Made by a program: the position numbers and the translations under genes. The notes beneath the pieces were generated by a model. The model had not been told where the DNA came from and ran no database searches. It was given only the letters and a program-made list of their open reading frames with translations. Shown piece after piece: positions 33,138 through 41,470 of a stretch of 64,000 nucleotides of DNA (position 1 is the stretch's first letter; each line of letters starts with the position of its first letter). The DNA is from Thermus brockianus (GTDB lineage Bacteria > Deinococcota > Deinococci > Deinococcales > Thermaceae), in the NCBI RefSeq assembly GCF_001880325.1, contig NZ_CP016313.1, positions 1-64,000 of the forward strand, read 5' to 3'.

Positions 33138-34085
33138 CTAGCTTCGGAGGTAGAAGGGGGTGTACGTTCCCCGCCCCAAGATGGCCCCCTTAAGCCGGCT
33201 TGCCTGGACCTCTATGAGGTCGGCGTAGCTCTTGCGGAAGCCTAAGGGGTGGGTAGCCTCCTCCAGAAACCGCTCCTCCAAAAGCCCCAGGAGGACCCTC
33301 CGCCCTTCGGAGTTCAGGTAGACCCCGCCCTCCCGCGCTTCCCCATGAGCGGGTGTGAGAAGGCCTTGGCGAAAGGCGCGAAGCACCACGTGGTCCACCA
33401 CCGGCACCCTGAACTCCTCCATCAAGTCCAGAGCTAGGGCTGGGCTCCGGCGGCCCTCCGCATGGAGATACCCCACCTCAGGATGCAACCCTGCCAAGCG
33501 CACCGCCAACTGGACCCGGGCCAGGAGCACGGCGTACCCGTACGAGAGGGCGGCGTTCACCGGGTCCTGTGGGGGCCTCCGGGTGCGCCCTCGTAGCCCA
33601 TAAGCCCCTAAAAGCCTCTCTAGCCCGGCAAAGTAGACCCGTGTAGCCTGGCCCTCCGCCCCCAACAGGGCCTCTTTGGAAGCCGCTTCCGCCACGTCTT
33701 CCAAGACCGCAGCCAGCCTGTCCGCCTCTTCAAGTCCGTACCGTTTCAAAAGCGCCCTGGCCGAGCGGAGCTTGCCTGTGACGAAGGCCCGGGCCAGAGG
33801 CAACGGCGAGGCGGCGAACTGTGCCCGAAGGTGGGTGGGGTCTGGCTCGGGGAAGGCCCCCGCCACGCCGTGGAGAAACCCCTCCAGGCTCAGAAAAAGG
33901 ATGGGCACCCCCTGGCGTAGGAGGAAGACCAGGGCAGGGGTAGAAAGCCGCACGTTGCCCCACACCGCCACCCGCCGCACCTTGCGGGCCGGGAAGTCCG
34001 CAAGCACAAGGCCGCCCTCTTCCAGGACAAGCCGCCCCTCCCGAAGGCGCAAGGTGGTCCCTTGCTGGGCGAGGTGCAGGGTCAT
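33138..34085 (-). CDS. cas1: Cas1 integrase
   Basis: A 315-residue Cas1. Metal-ligand region: GAEGQATRVYFAGLERL (Glu), EVGYLHAEGRRSPALALDLMEE (His and Glu). The N-terminal beta part begins LHLAQQGTTLRLREGRLVL. It starts one base before the stop of the upstream CARF-HEPN gene, so both are cotranscribed. It is separated from its cas2 by the leader and array 1. Confidence 0.94.
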   Translation of the reverse strand: MTLHLAQQGTTLRLREGRLVLEEGGLVLADFPARKVRRVAVWGNVRLSTPALVFLLRQGVPILFLSLEGFLHGVAGAFPEPDPTHLRAQFAASPLPLARAFVTGKLRSARALLKRYGLEEADRLAAVLEDVAEAASKEALLGAEGQATRVYFAGLERLLGAYGLRGRTRRPPQDPVNAALSYGYAVLLARVQLAVRLAGLHPEVGYLHAEGRRSPALALDLMEEFRVPVVDHVVLRAFRQGLLTPAHGEAREGGVYLNSEGRRVLLGLLEERFLEEATHPLGFRKSYADLIEVQASRLKGAILGRGTYTPFYLRS

Positions 34086-35290
34086 CAGAACCTGGGCCAG
34101 GGAGGTAAGGGGGTAAGCCTGGGGTCTAGGGACGAGAGGAACTCCAAGAGGCGCCGGTAATCCTCCTCGCCCACGGGCTTTGTGCCGTGGGCCAGGATGC
34201 TCTCGTGCCGCCGGTTCAGAAGGGCCTGGAGGCGGTTTTTCTCCCCAAAGAGCCGTTGCGTCAGGGTTCCCTGCTGGCCGAAGGCGAGATCCAGCTCAAA
34301 ACCCGCTTCCAGGAGCTCCATGAGGCCCCTAGGCCGCAGGATGCGGTCCCGCAAGGAAGGGGGAAACCCCTGGGGCCAGGTCCTTGGGTCCTTAAGGAGA
34401 AACCCCAAACGCTCGTGCACGTCCGCCTCCACCGCCAGCTCCAAGGCGCGGTAAAGCCGGGCCAAGGCGTCATCGTAGCGGCCCAGGGCTGCCCGGCGTT
34501 CGGCGTTGGCCAAAAGGTCCTGAAGGAGGGGAAAGGTGGGCCTGCCCTCCGCCTCCACAATGGCCCTCAAGTGGGGAAGGAGGCTTTCCAACCCCTTTAA
34601 GACCCGTACCTTCGCCCCATGCCCCCAGGCCTCGGCCACCGCCAGGGCCACGGGCAAGCTAGGGGAGAGGTGGCCCCAGGCCTGGGCGTGGCGGAAGCGG
34701 TCCCACTCCATAAGCCCCAGGACCACCTCCCTTAGGGCGCTATAAAAGCGCGTTTCCGAAGGGCTCAAGGGGCGTTGCAGGAGCGCCTCCAGCTCGGTGA
34801 GGGCCATGCCCAGGTTCAGGGCGTTCCAAGCCCGGGTGAAACCCGCCCACTCCCTCAGGCCCAAACGGGCTGTGGGGTCCTCCAGGAGGCGCACCCGCTC
34901 CGCCCCCGGTAAGACCCGGCCCGTCTCCCGGTCCCGCCTCTCCCCGCCCACGTAGCTGAAGACCACCCCCCGCCCCGTGAGGGCCAAGACAAGCCCCGCC
35001 GCCATGGGCTTGGTGCCCCCCGTGAGGTCGGCCACGATGGCCGTGGCCTCCCACTCCAGGGCCTTGGCCAAAGCCTTGAGAGCCACCTGGTAGGCCTTTA
35101 GGAGGCTTTCCGTATCCTCCACGAGGAGGGTGTGGTGCCGGAAAGACCCCCCGTAGTCCCGCACCAGCTCCGCCGCCACGGGGTGGGAGTCCTGGCTTGC
35201 CAGGAAGACCACCCCCTCCGGGGCGTGGTGGGCCAAGGCCTCCTCCAGGGGCGCCCGGGTGGTACCCACCGTAAGGATGAGGACCCGCAT
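34085..35290 (-). CDS. csm6: Csm6-like CARF-HEPN ribonuclease
   Basis: A 401-residue protein. CARF domain: RVLILTVGTTRAPLEEAL and VADLTGGTKPMAAGLVLALT. The HEPN motif is RHESILAH, R361 with H368 (R-x6-H), then G. This is the Csm6 arrangement, so it is probably a non-specific RNase triggered by cyclic oligoadenylate. It starts with ATG at 35290, six bases after a GATAAT box (35297-35302), and is upstream of cas1. It is one of four CARF proteins in the window. Confidence 0.9.
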   Translation of the reverse strand: MRVLILTVGTTRAPLEEALAHHAPEGVVFLASQDSHPVAAELVRDYGGSFRHHTLLVEDTESLLKAYQVALKALAKALEWEATAIVADLTGGTKPMAAGLVLALTGRGVVFSYVGGERRDRETGRVLPGAERVRLLEDPTARLGLREWAGFTRAWNALNLGMALTELEALLQRPLSPSETRFYSALREVVLGLMEWDRFRHAQAWGHLSPSLPVALAVAEAWGHGAKVRVLKGLESLLPHLRAIVEAEGRPTFPLLQDLLANAERRAALGRYDDALARLYRALELAVEADVHERLGFLLKDPRTWPQGFPPSLRDRILRPRGLMELLEAGFELDLAFGQQGTLTQRLFGEKNRLQALLNRRHESILAHGTKPVGEEDYRRLLEFLSSLDPRLTPLPPWPRF

Positions 35291-35296
35291 GGGTCC

Positions 35297-35302
35297 ATTA
35301 TC
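35297..35302 (-). promoter_or_regulatory. -10 box GATAAT of csm6
   Basis: On the minus strand GATAAT ends six bases before the ATG at 35290; leaderless arrangement. Confidence 0.45.
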
Positions 35303-35573
35303 CCAAGACCACGGGGCGATGCCGCATGGAACCTATTCCCAGGGGGAAGACAAGCCCCAAACCTTTCCCTCCCCGCTTTTTGTCTACATTCCACGATAGC
35401 CCCGGAACGGGGGCTTCGTGCGCCGTTATATAAACCTACTCCAATCAGGCCGGCGCTGATGTTGTTCTCTTTAAAAGTCTGGAAAAAAATAACTATTGAT
35501 TTATTGATGATCAACAACAGGGGCGGGGGGTGGCGGGGCGAAAACCCCCTCCAGCACGCAAGTGGGGGTCCAA
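35303..35573. other. Origin region upstream of the iterons, with AT-rich unwinding segment
   Basis: No gene. About 35456-35519 is the most AT-rich stretch seen in the window (TTTAAAAG, GGAAAAAAATAACTATTG and TTTATTGATGATCAA), a likely DNA-unwinding element beside the iterons. A hairpin GCCCCGGAACGGGGGC lies near 35399-35414. The palindromic TTGATGATCAA occurs at the right end of the AT-rich block. Confidence 0.7.
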
Positions 35574-35875
35574 AACTCCCCAAGTCTTCCGATAGAACTC
35601 CCCAAGTCTTCCGATACCAACTCCCCAAGTCTTCCGATAGTGCACCCCCCAAACTCCCCAAGTCTTCCGATAGCAATTCCCCAAGTCTTCCGATACCAAC
35701 TCCCCAAGTCTTCCGATAGTTCACCCCGCCAAACTCCCCAAGTCTTCCGATACCGGGCGGGGCAAACTCCCCAAGTCTTCCGATACCCGGGCGATGCGGG
35801 AATTGGGCCTTAGGTAGGGGAAAAGGGCGGGGTTTGGCCCCCCGCCGCCTCGCCAACTCCCCAAGTCTTCCGATA
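35574..35875 (-). repeat. Nine 21-bp iterons of the replication origin
   Basis: The unit ACTCCCCAAGTCTTCCGATA, preceded by A, occurs nine times, starting at 35574, 35596, 35619, 35652, 35675, 35698, 35732, 35765 and 35855. Only the fifth has a mismatch (T for C at the third position). Start intervals are 22, 23, 33, 23, 23, 34, 33 and 90 bases, so most copies fall on the same helical face. The last copy ends three bases before the repA stop codon. Confidence 0.93.
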
Positions 35876-35878
35876 CCT

Positions 35879-37258
35879 CTATTTGTCCAGCCCCATCCGG
35901 AAACTTTGGACCCATTCCTCCAAAGTCCCCTGGGCTGCCGCTTCCTTGAGCTCCTCCACCACCCGCTTGGGCTCCAGAACCCCCGTCTCCATCAGGCGGG
36001 TGAGGTCCTCGAGGTCGCCCACGGAAAGCCGGGAGCGGAGGAGGAGCTGGGCCACCTGGAGGGCCCGGCGCACCTGGGCCTCCTTGGGCATGCTCTGCCA
36101 CTCCCGCTCCGCTTCTTCCTCTATCCGGCGCGCCTCCTCTTCCTCCACCTTGGCCTGGACCCTGCGGGTGCTCGGGGGAAGGGCTCGAGCGTACTTGCCG
36201 CTTTCGTCGCGGATCACGTCCACCAGGAAGCCCTGCTTGTTCTTGGGCTTGTACCCGGAGGCCAGGATGCTCCGGTACCGTTCCAGGCGGTCTTTGATGT
36301 GGGCTAGGGAATAGCGGCGGGCCAAGGAGTAGGCGCTGGTGAAGGAGAGGCCTTCCGCCATGAGGAGCTCCACCGCCTCCATGTCGGGGACGCCGCCCGC
36401 CTCCTCGCCGAAGACGTAGACGATGGTCTGGTTCTGGCCCCGGCCGATGTATTCCACGGACTGGAGGTAGCGCCGCTCCATCAGCTCTTCGTGGGCGGGC
36501 TCGAGGGTCCGCCGCACCTTGTCGGGGCGCTTGTGGACGATCTTGCAGGCGGCGGCCCACTCCATGAGGTTCACCTCAAACCGGGTGAGGGGGGTTGGGT
36601 TTTCGGGGGAGAAGCGCTGGGCGTCCAGAAGCCGGTAGAGGGCCCGGCTCAAGGGGCGGCGGAGGCTCGCCATGAACTCAATGTCAATGGGCTTCACGTA
36701 GTTTTGCTTCAGGGAGCGCACGATCTCCTTGGCCAGGGTGATGCGGAGGACGCTTGCCCGGTCCAGCTTGCCCTCCGCCGAGGAGGTGTACTCCAGCTTT
36801 TCTATGTAGCGGAAGGTGACGCTCTGCCACCGCCCATCCGCCCGCCAGGCCTCCGAGAGGACGTAGGTGGCGGTGGTGAGGCGCATGAGGCTCTCCTTGA
36901 GGGCCTGGTAGTAGTAGCCCGAGGTGTCCAGGCCCATGAGCTTCAGGATCTGGTAGGGGGTGGCGGTGAAGGTCCCGTCCTCGGGGCTTCCAGCGTTGAA
37001 GTAGAGGGCGATAAGGGCGAGGGAAACCTCGTTGTCCAGGCCGTGGGGCACGCCGCCCACCTTCTCGCTGGCGTAGCAGGCGAGCTTCACCGGCTTGCCC
37101 AGAAACTCAAACTCCTCCTCCCAGGAGGCGTACCCTTCCGGAATCCGTTCCTGGATGGAGATAAGCCCCAGGCGGGCCACGTTGGCCTCGTCCAGGTGTT
37201 GCGCCCGGGCCAGGACCTCCTTCTTGGAAGGGCGGCTTGCGGCCATGTTCCGGTTCAT
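35879..37258 (-). CDS. repA: Replication initiator protein RepA
   Basis: A 459-residue initiator of the plasmid RepA family (winged-helix). The central part resembles such initiators: LDNEVSLALIALYF, TFTATPYQILKLMGLDT, and RRPLSRALYRLLDAQRFS. It is transcribed towards the iterons, which begin three bases after its stop. The C-terminal part is charged and helical (EEEARRIEEEAEREWQ). It should bind the iterons and open the AT-rich segment at 35456-35519. The gene is divergent from the next CARF gene, 35 bases apart. Confidence 0.92.
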   Translation of the reverse strand: MNRNMAASRPSKKEVLARAQHLDEANVARLGLISIQERIPEGYASWEEEFEFLGKPVKLACYASEKVGGVPHGLDNEVSLALIALYFNAGSPEDGTFTATPYQILKLMGLDTSGYYYQALKESLMRLTTATYVLSEAWRADGRWQSVTFRYIEKLEYTSSAEGKLDRASVLRITLAKEIVRSLKQNYVKPIDIEFMASLRRPLSRALYRLLDAQRFSPENPTPLTRFEVNLMEWAAACKIVHKRPDKVRRTLEPAHEELMERRYLQSVEYIGRGQNQTIVYVFGEEAGGVPDMEAVELLMAEGLSFTSAYSLARRYSLAHIKDRLERYRSILASGYKPKNKQGFLVDVIRDESGKYARALPPSTRRVQAKVEEEEARRIEEEAEREWQSMPKEAQVRRALQVAQLLLRSRLSVGDLEDLTRLMETGVLEPKRVVEELKEAAAQGTLEEWVQSFRMGLDK

Positions 37259-37281
37259 TCTACCGGAGGGCAGGGTTATGG

Positions 37282-37287
37282 TATAAG
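37282..37287 (+). promoter_or_regulatory. -10 box TATAAG before the CARF-HEPN gene
   Basis: TATAAG ends six bases before the ATG at 37294. An overlapping TATGGT is also possible. The same 35 bases must hold the divergent repA promoter. Confidence 0.45.
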
Positions 37288-37293
37288 GCTTCC

Positions 37294-38705
37294 ATGCTTC
37301 AGGAGCACGAAGGGTGGAAGCAGGTACAAGCGGCGTGGGCCCAGTACAAGGAGGCCGTGGCGGCGGGGGGAAACCCCCAGGCCCTGTACCAGGAGATGGT
37401 CTGGCCGCACCTTCTGGCCCTTTGGCGGGTGGCGCCCCCGGTCGTTCCGGAGCGGATGCCCTTTCGCGCCTCCCTCCACACCTTGGGCACGAGCCCCGAG
37501 GCCACGGCCTTGGCCATCCTGGGCACGGGGGCGCGGGAGGTCTACGTCCTCCACACCGAGGAAAGCCGCCGCTTCCTGGAACGCCTGCGCCAGGATACGG
37601 GGGTGGACATCTACCCCATAGAGATTGGCAAGAGCGACGTGGCCGCCATCTACCGGGAGGTGCGGAGGCTTTTGGAGCGCTACCCGGAAGACCCCGTGGC
37701 CCTGGACGTGACGAGCGGCACCAAGGCCATGAGCGCTGGGCTTGCGGCGGCGGGGTTTTTCTTCCGTCGCTTCTTCCCCGAGGTCAAGGTGGTCTACGTG
37801 GACAACGAGGACTACGACGTGGCCCTGCGACGGCCCCGGGCGGGCTCGGAGCGGCTTATCGTCCTGCCCGATCCCCACGAGGTGGGGGGAGAGGTGGACT
37901 GGCTCTTCGCCTCCGAGCTCTATGGAAAGGAGGACTTCGTGGGGGCGGCCGCCTACTTCCAGCGTCTCGTGGGGAATACGGGCAACCAGGCCTATACCCT
38001 TTACGGCATGCTTGCCGAGCTGTACCGGGCCTGGCGGGCCCTGGACTTTAAAGAGGCGGCCAGGAAGGCGGAAAGCCTCCTGGAGGCCCTAAGCAGGAAC
38101 GTGTGGCTCCAACACCCCCTAAACCGGCACTTCCAGCGCCTAAGGCGCCAGGCGGAGCTTCTCCAGGCGGCGCGGGATCTGTTGGTCACCGCTGACCTGG
38201 GCAACCGGCAAGGGGTGCTGGCGGTGGCGGCCACCCTCCTTTACCTGAGCGAGCGGTACGGGAAGCGGGGCCAGACCACCCTGGCGGCCCTCCACGCCTA
38301 CCGGGCCCTGGAGCTTCTCCTGCAGGAGCGGCTTAGGCGGTTTGGCCGCCTTGCCGAGGCTCCCGGGCTTTCCCCCGAGGAGGCGGAGGCTTTGGCGGCG
38401 GAGCTAGGGCGCATCCTCCCCGGGGACGAGCCCCCGAGGGTCCGGGAAAGGCTTGGGCTTCTTGAGGTCTTGGCCTTCCTGCGGGTGTTGGGGGACCCCT
38501 TCTCGCCTCCCTGGAGGTCCGGGCCCTTCAGGGCCTTGCGGGGGTGCTCAAGGCGAGGAACCAGGCCCTTCTCGTCCACGGCCTCCAGGTGCCCACGGAG
38601 AAGCAGGTGGAGCAGGTGGCGGCCCTGGCCCGGAGGCTCCTACAGGACCTGCAGGGGGAGGTGGGGGTCCAGCCGGACCTCGAGGCCATCCCCCTTCCCC
38701 GGTGA
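37294..38705 (+). pseudogene. CARF-HEPN (Csm6-family) protein with frameshift
   Basis: A protein of about 470 residues. The first part holds a CARF domain: ILGTGAREVYVLHTEESRR and LDVTSGTKAMSAGLAAAGFF. At about 38499-38502, after LRVLGDP, the frame breaks; in the -1 frame the sequence continues ASLEVRALQGLAGVLKARNQ, then ALLVHGLQVPTEK, to a stop at 38703-38705. That piece carries the HEPN RNase motif RNQALLVH. A single base is missing from a CCCCTTCTC stretch. Without it the protein would lose its nuclease. Real decay, sequence error or slippage are all possible. Confidence 0.85.
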
Positions 38706-38708
38706 GCC

Positions 38709-39272
38709 GTGGCGGTCTACGTTTCCCTTCTGGGCAACGAGCCTGGCCCCGCCTACATGGGGCTCAAGTTCGTGCGGAGCCGGGCGGGGGAGGTGGAGGA
38801 GGCGGTCTTCTACGCCGAAAGGCCCTGGCCGGGCTACGAGCGAAAGCGGGAGGCCCTTTTTGGGCTCCTGGAGGAAGAGGGAATCCGGTACCGGGTGGTG
38901 GAGGCGGAGGCCTTGGAGGGGGATGCGGCGGGGCCAGGGGGGGAGGTCTGGGTCAACCTCACCGGGGGCTCCAAGCTCCTTGCCCTCCGCTCCCTTCGGC
39001 GTTGGCAGGGGACGGGGGCGAAGGTCTTCCTCCTGGACGCCTACCGGGACCTCGAGGCCCCCCGGGCCCTCTTCCTCCTCCCGGAGGAGGGGGAGGAGGT
39101 GCTGGCGGGGGATGCGGCCCTGACGCTAGCAGACTATTGCCGCCTCTACCTGCAGCCAGAGGGGGAGGAGACGGCGCCCGCAGAACCCCCAAGGGGCGGA
39201 GGCCGTGCGCCTTCCCGGGCGCCAGGGAGGCATCTTTGCGTACTGGGGCCGGCCTTGCCCGAGCCCGGGTGA
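38709..39272 (+). CDS. Truncated Can2/Card1-like CARF protein (nuclease domain lost)
   Basis: A 187-residue protein starting at GTG 38709. Residues 1 to about 150 form a CARF domain with YVSLLGNEPGPAYMGLKF and VNLTGGSKLLALRSLRRW, typical of DUF1887/Can2-Card1. Intact relatives have roughly 350-400 residues and a PD-(D/E)xK nuclease domain after ADYxRLY; here the sequence turns into a low-complexity tail (APAEPPRGGGRAPSRAPG) and stops. A convergent gene starts 310 bases later. A deletion near 39180-39270 probably removed the nuclease domain. Confidence 0.7.
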   Translation: MAVYVSLLGNEPGPAYMGLKFVRSRAGEVEEAVFYAERPWPGYERKREALFGLLEEEGIRYRVVEAEALEGDAAGPGGEVWVNLTGGSKLLALRSLRRWQGTGAKVFLLDAYRDLEAPRALFLLPEEGEEVLAGDAALTLADYCRLYLQPEGEETAPAEPPRGGGRAPSRAPGRHLCVLGPALPEPG

Positions 39273-39582
39273 GGACCTTGGCTACCTGGCGGCGGTGGGC
39301 TTCCTCGAGGCGGGCAAGCTCCCCCTTAACGTAGGCGACCCGGAGCTCCTCCCTCGCCAGGGCCGCCCGGAGGGCTCCTTCCGGGTAGCGCCCTTCCGTC
39401 CGAAGCTTTTCCAGATGGGCCAGCACGCCCTGGTACTCCTCCAAGGCCTTTAGGAGAGGGGCCTTGCGTTGGGAAAGGCGTTCCTCTAGAACCACAAGCG
39501 GCCTTCCCACCCGTTCCTTGAGGGCGAGGAGCGCCGCCTTCGCCTCTTCGGGGCTTTTCTTCCGGAAGAACATGGCCGCCAA
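38959..39582 (-). CDS. Charged coiled-coil protein of unknown function (3' part doubtful)
   Basis: The first 105 residues (39268-39582) look like a real protein: FFRKKSPEEAKAALLALKER, long Leu- and Glu-rich heptads (KALEEYQGVLAHLEKLRTE, REELRVAYVKGELARLEE) that suggest a coiled coil. From about residue 106 the frame reads antisense to the truncated Can2-like gene and turns low-complexity, so the natural C-terminus is probably missing. It lies before the cmr operon in divergent orientation. Function unknown. Confidence 0.45.
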   Translation of the reverse strand: MAAMFFRKKSPEEAKAALLALKERVGRPLVVLEERLSQRKAPLLKALEEYQGVLAHLEKLRTEGRYPEGALRAALAREELRVAYVKGELARLEEAHRRQVAKVLTRARARPAPVRKDASLAPGKAHGLRPLGVLRAPSPPPLAAGRGGNSLLASGPHPPPAPPPPPPGGGRGPGGPRGPGRRPGGRPSPPSPANAEGSGGQGAWSPR

Positions 39583-39718
39583 CAGTTTTACAGAGCGCCA
39601 CGGAAATGGTGGTGACGTGTGACCATGGGGGTTGTATACACGTTGCCGTGCACCTGCCCCACCTCCCCCTTGGGGAAGGGGTATACTTCCCCTTCAAAGA
39701 AGGGGAGGCCAGTGCGGT
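39583..39718. promoter_or_regulatory. Promoter region of the cmr operon
   Basis: The 136-base gap holds TATACT at 39682-39687, 31 bases before the cmr2 ATG, inside an inverted repeat GGGGAAGG-GGTATACTT-CCCCTTC, and a purine-rich ribosome site (AAGAAGGGGAGG, about 39698-39709). TGTGA at 39619 is half of a CRP-type site without a partner. A -35 box is not clear. Confidence 0.5.
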
Positions 39719-41470
39719 ATGGAATATCTCCTCGCCATCGCCTTGGGGCCGGTGCAGGAATTTATCGCCACTGCCCGGCGCACCCGGGACCTCTATGCGG
39801 GAAGCCGCCTGCTTTCGGAGGCGGCGGGGGCGGCGGCTTCCGCCTTGGTGGGGGAGGTGAAGCCCCAAGGGCTCATCTTCCCCGCACCGGAAAGCCAGGA
39901 GGACCTGAAAGTCTTGGGAAAGGCCGGCATCCCCAACGTCCTCCTGGTGAGGGTTCCGCCCGGTAAGGACCCCGCTTCGCTGGGAGAAAAGGCCCTGGAG
40001 GCGGCGCGGGACCACCTGCGGCGGCGGGCCGAGGCGGTCTTTTCCAAGGAACCCTTGCGGCGCCGCGTGAAGCAGGAGGTGGCCCTGGCCCAGGTGGAGG
40101 ACCTCCTGGAAGGCTATTACGCCTACGTTCCCCTAGAGGGCGGCTACCGCCAGGCGCGGGAGCGGGTGATGGCCCTCCTGGCGGCCCGCAAGAACACCCG
40201 GGACTTCGCCCCCGTCGCTTGGGGTGGGCCGGAGTACAAGAGCTCCTTGGACGGGGCCCGGGAGAGCGTCTTGGTGGGGCTGGAAGACGCCCTACGCCTG
40301 CGCTTGGGCCTTCGGGAAGGGGAGTACCTTTCGGGGCCCGACCTCCTGAAGCGCGGGTGGGGTTCGGAAACGGGGTTTGTGAGCACCCTCCACATGGCGG
40401 CCATGCCCTTCTTGGAGGGGGTCCGCCGGGCGGGGAAGGAGGAGGTGCTCCGCCAGGGGCTGCGGGAGCTCGCCGGGCTGGCAGGGGAGGGGGCGAGGGC
40501 GAGGGTGGACCATCCGGCCCTTCGGGACACCCCCTTCCGGGACTGGGACGTGCGGCTCCTCTACGAGAGCCGCTTGGAGGAGTTCCCCGACCTCGCCGGG
40601 AGCAGGGAGCGCCTCGAGGCCGCCCAAAGGCGCCTGCGGGCCCTCCTCCAGGAGCTTGGCGTGGGCACCCCTTTCCCCTACTACGCCCTCCTCCACGCCG
40701 ACGGGGACCGGATGGGGGAGGCCATAAACTGCCAGGAAACCCCCGAGGCGCACCGGGCGCTTTCCCGCAAGCTGGCCTTGGAGTTCGCCCAGGAGGTGGG
40801 GCCCTTGGTGGAGGGCCGAGGGGGTGGGCTCGTCTATTCCGGTGGGGACGACGTCTTGGCCCTCCTTCCCCTCCACAACGCTCTCAGGGCGGCCTGGGCC
40901 TTGGCGGAGCGGTTTCGCCAGGTTATGGCGGCGTTTGGCGCCCCCGGCTCGGCCCCAAGCCTCTCCGTGGGCCTGGCGGTGGTGCACCAGTTGGAGCCCT
41001 TGCAGGATGCCTTGGAACTGGTGCGGCGGGCGGAAAAGCTGGCCAAGGAGGGCTGGAAGGGGGAGGCGAAGCGGAACGCCCTGGGTGTCGTCTATAGCCC
41101 CCGCTCGGGGGCGGAGGTCTGGGCTCGAGGCCGCTGGGACGAGACGCCCCGCCTGACCCAGCGCCTCCTGCGCTACGCCGACCTCCTGCGGGCCGGGGAG
41201 GTGCCCTCCAGGGCCGCCTACGAGCTCCGGCAACTGGTGCAGGAGGCCAAGGGCTTCCTTAGCGACGAGGCCCTGGTGGCGGAGGCCCTGCGCCTCCTGG
41301 GGCGGAAGGAGATGCGCCCCCAGTACCGCGAGGAGCTTAAAAGCTGGCTCCGCACGGGCCGGGATGTGGAGCGCTTGGCCACCGAGCTCATCCTGGCTCG
41401 CCCCTTCGCCGAGGCCATGGAGCTTGCTGGCCTACCCGTGGAAAGCCGGGAGGTGTGGGATGCTCATTGA
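39719..41470 (+). CDS. cmr2: Type III-B effector Cas10 (Cmr2)
   Basis: A 583-residue Cas10. It starts YLLAIALGPVQEFIATARRT, the usual Cmr2 start, so it lacks an N-terminal HD nuclease domain. The first palm motif is HADGDRMGEAI and the cyclase GGDD is at 375-378 (YSGGDDVLALLPL). It should make cyclic oligoadenylate but not cut DNA with an HD domain. A longer frame begins upstream at 39632, but the ATG at 39719 gives the family N-terminus and has a ribosome site. First gene of the cmr operon. Confidence 0.95.
   Translation: MEYLLAIALGPVQEFIATARRTRDLYAGSRLLSEAAGAAASALVGEVKPQGLIFPAPESQEDLKVLGKAGIPNVLLVRVPPGKDPASLGEKALEAARDHLRRRAEAVFSKEPLRRRVKQEVALAQVEDLLEGYYAYVPLEGGYRQARERVMALLAARKNTRDFAPVAWGGPEYKSSLDGARESVLVGLEDALRLRLGLREGEYLSGPDLLKRGWGSETGFVSTLHMAAMPFLEGVRRAGKEEVLRQGLRELAGLAGEGARARVDHPALRDTPFRDWDVRLLYESRLEEFPDLAGSRERLEAAQRRLRALLQELGVGTPFPYYALLHADGDRMGEAINCQETPEAHRALSRKLALEFAQEVGPLVEGRGGGLVYSGGDDVLALLPLHNALRAAWALAERFRQVMAAFGAPGSAPSLSVGLAVVHQLEPLQDALELVRRAEKLAKEGWKGEAKRNALGVVYSPRSGAEVWARGRWDETPRLTQRLLRYADLLRAGEVPSRAAYELRQLVQEAKGFLSDEALVAEALRLLGRKEMRPQYREELKSWLRTGRDVERLATELILARPFAEAMELAGLPVESREVWDAH

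Noticed and set aside
33060-33245. Small ORF (61 residues) in the leader of array 1
   Set aside because: It overlaps the end of cas1, has no ribosome site and no coding-like composition.
35298-35306. A DnaA box TTATCCCAA near the origin
   Set aside because: It differs from TTATCCACA at two positions and coincides with the csm6 promoter; not convincing alone.
39580-39660. CRP site before cmr2
   Set aside because: Only a TGTGA half-site at about 39619 is present, in the wrong place for activation.
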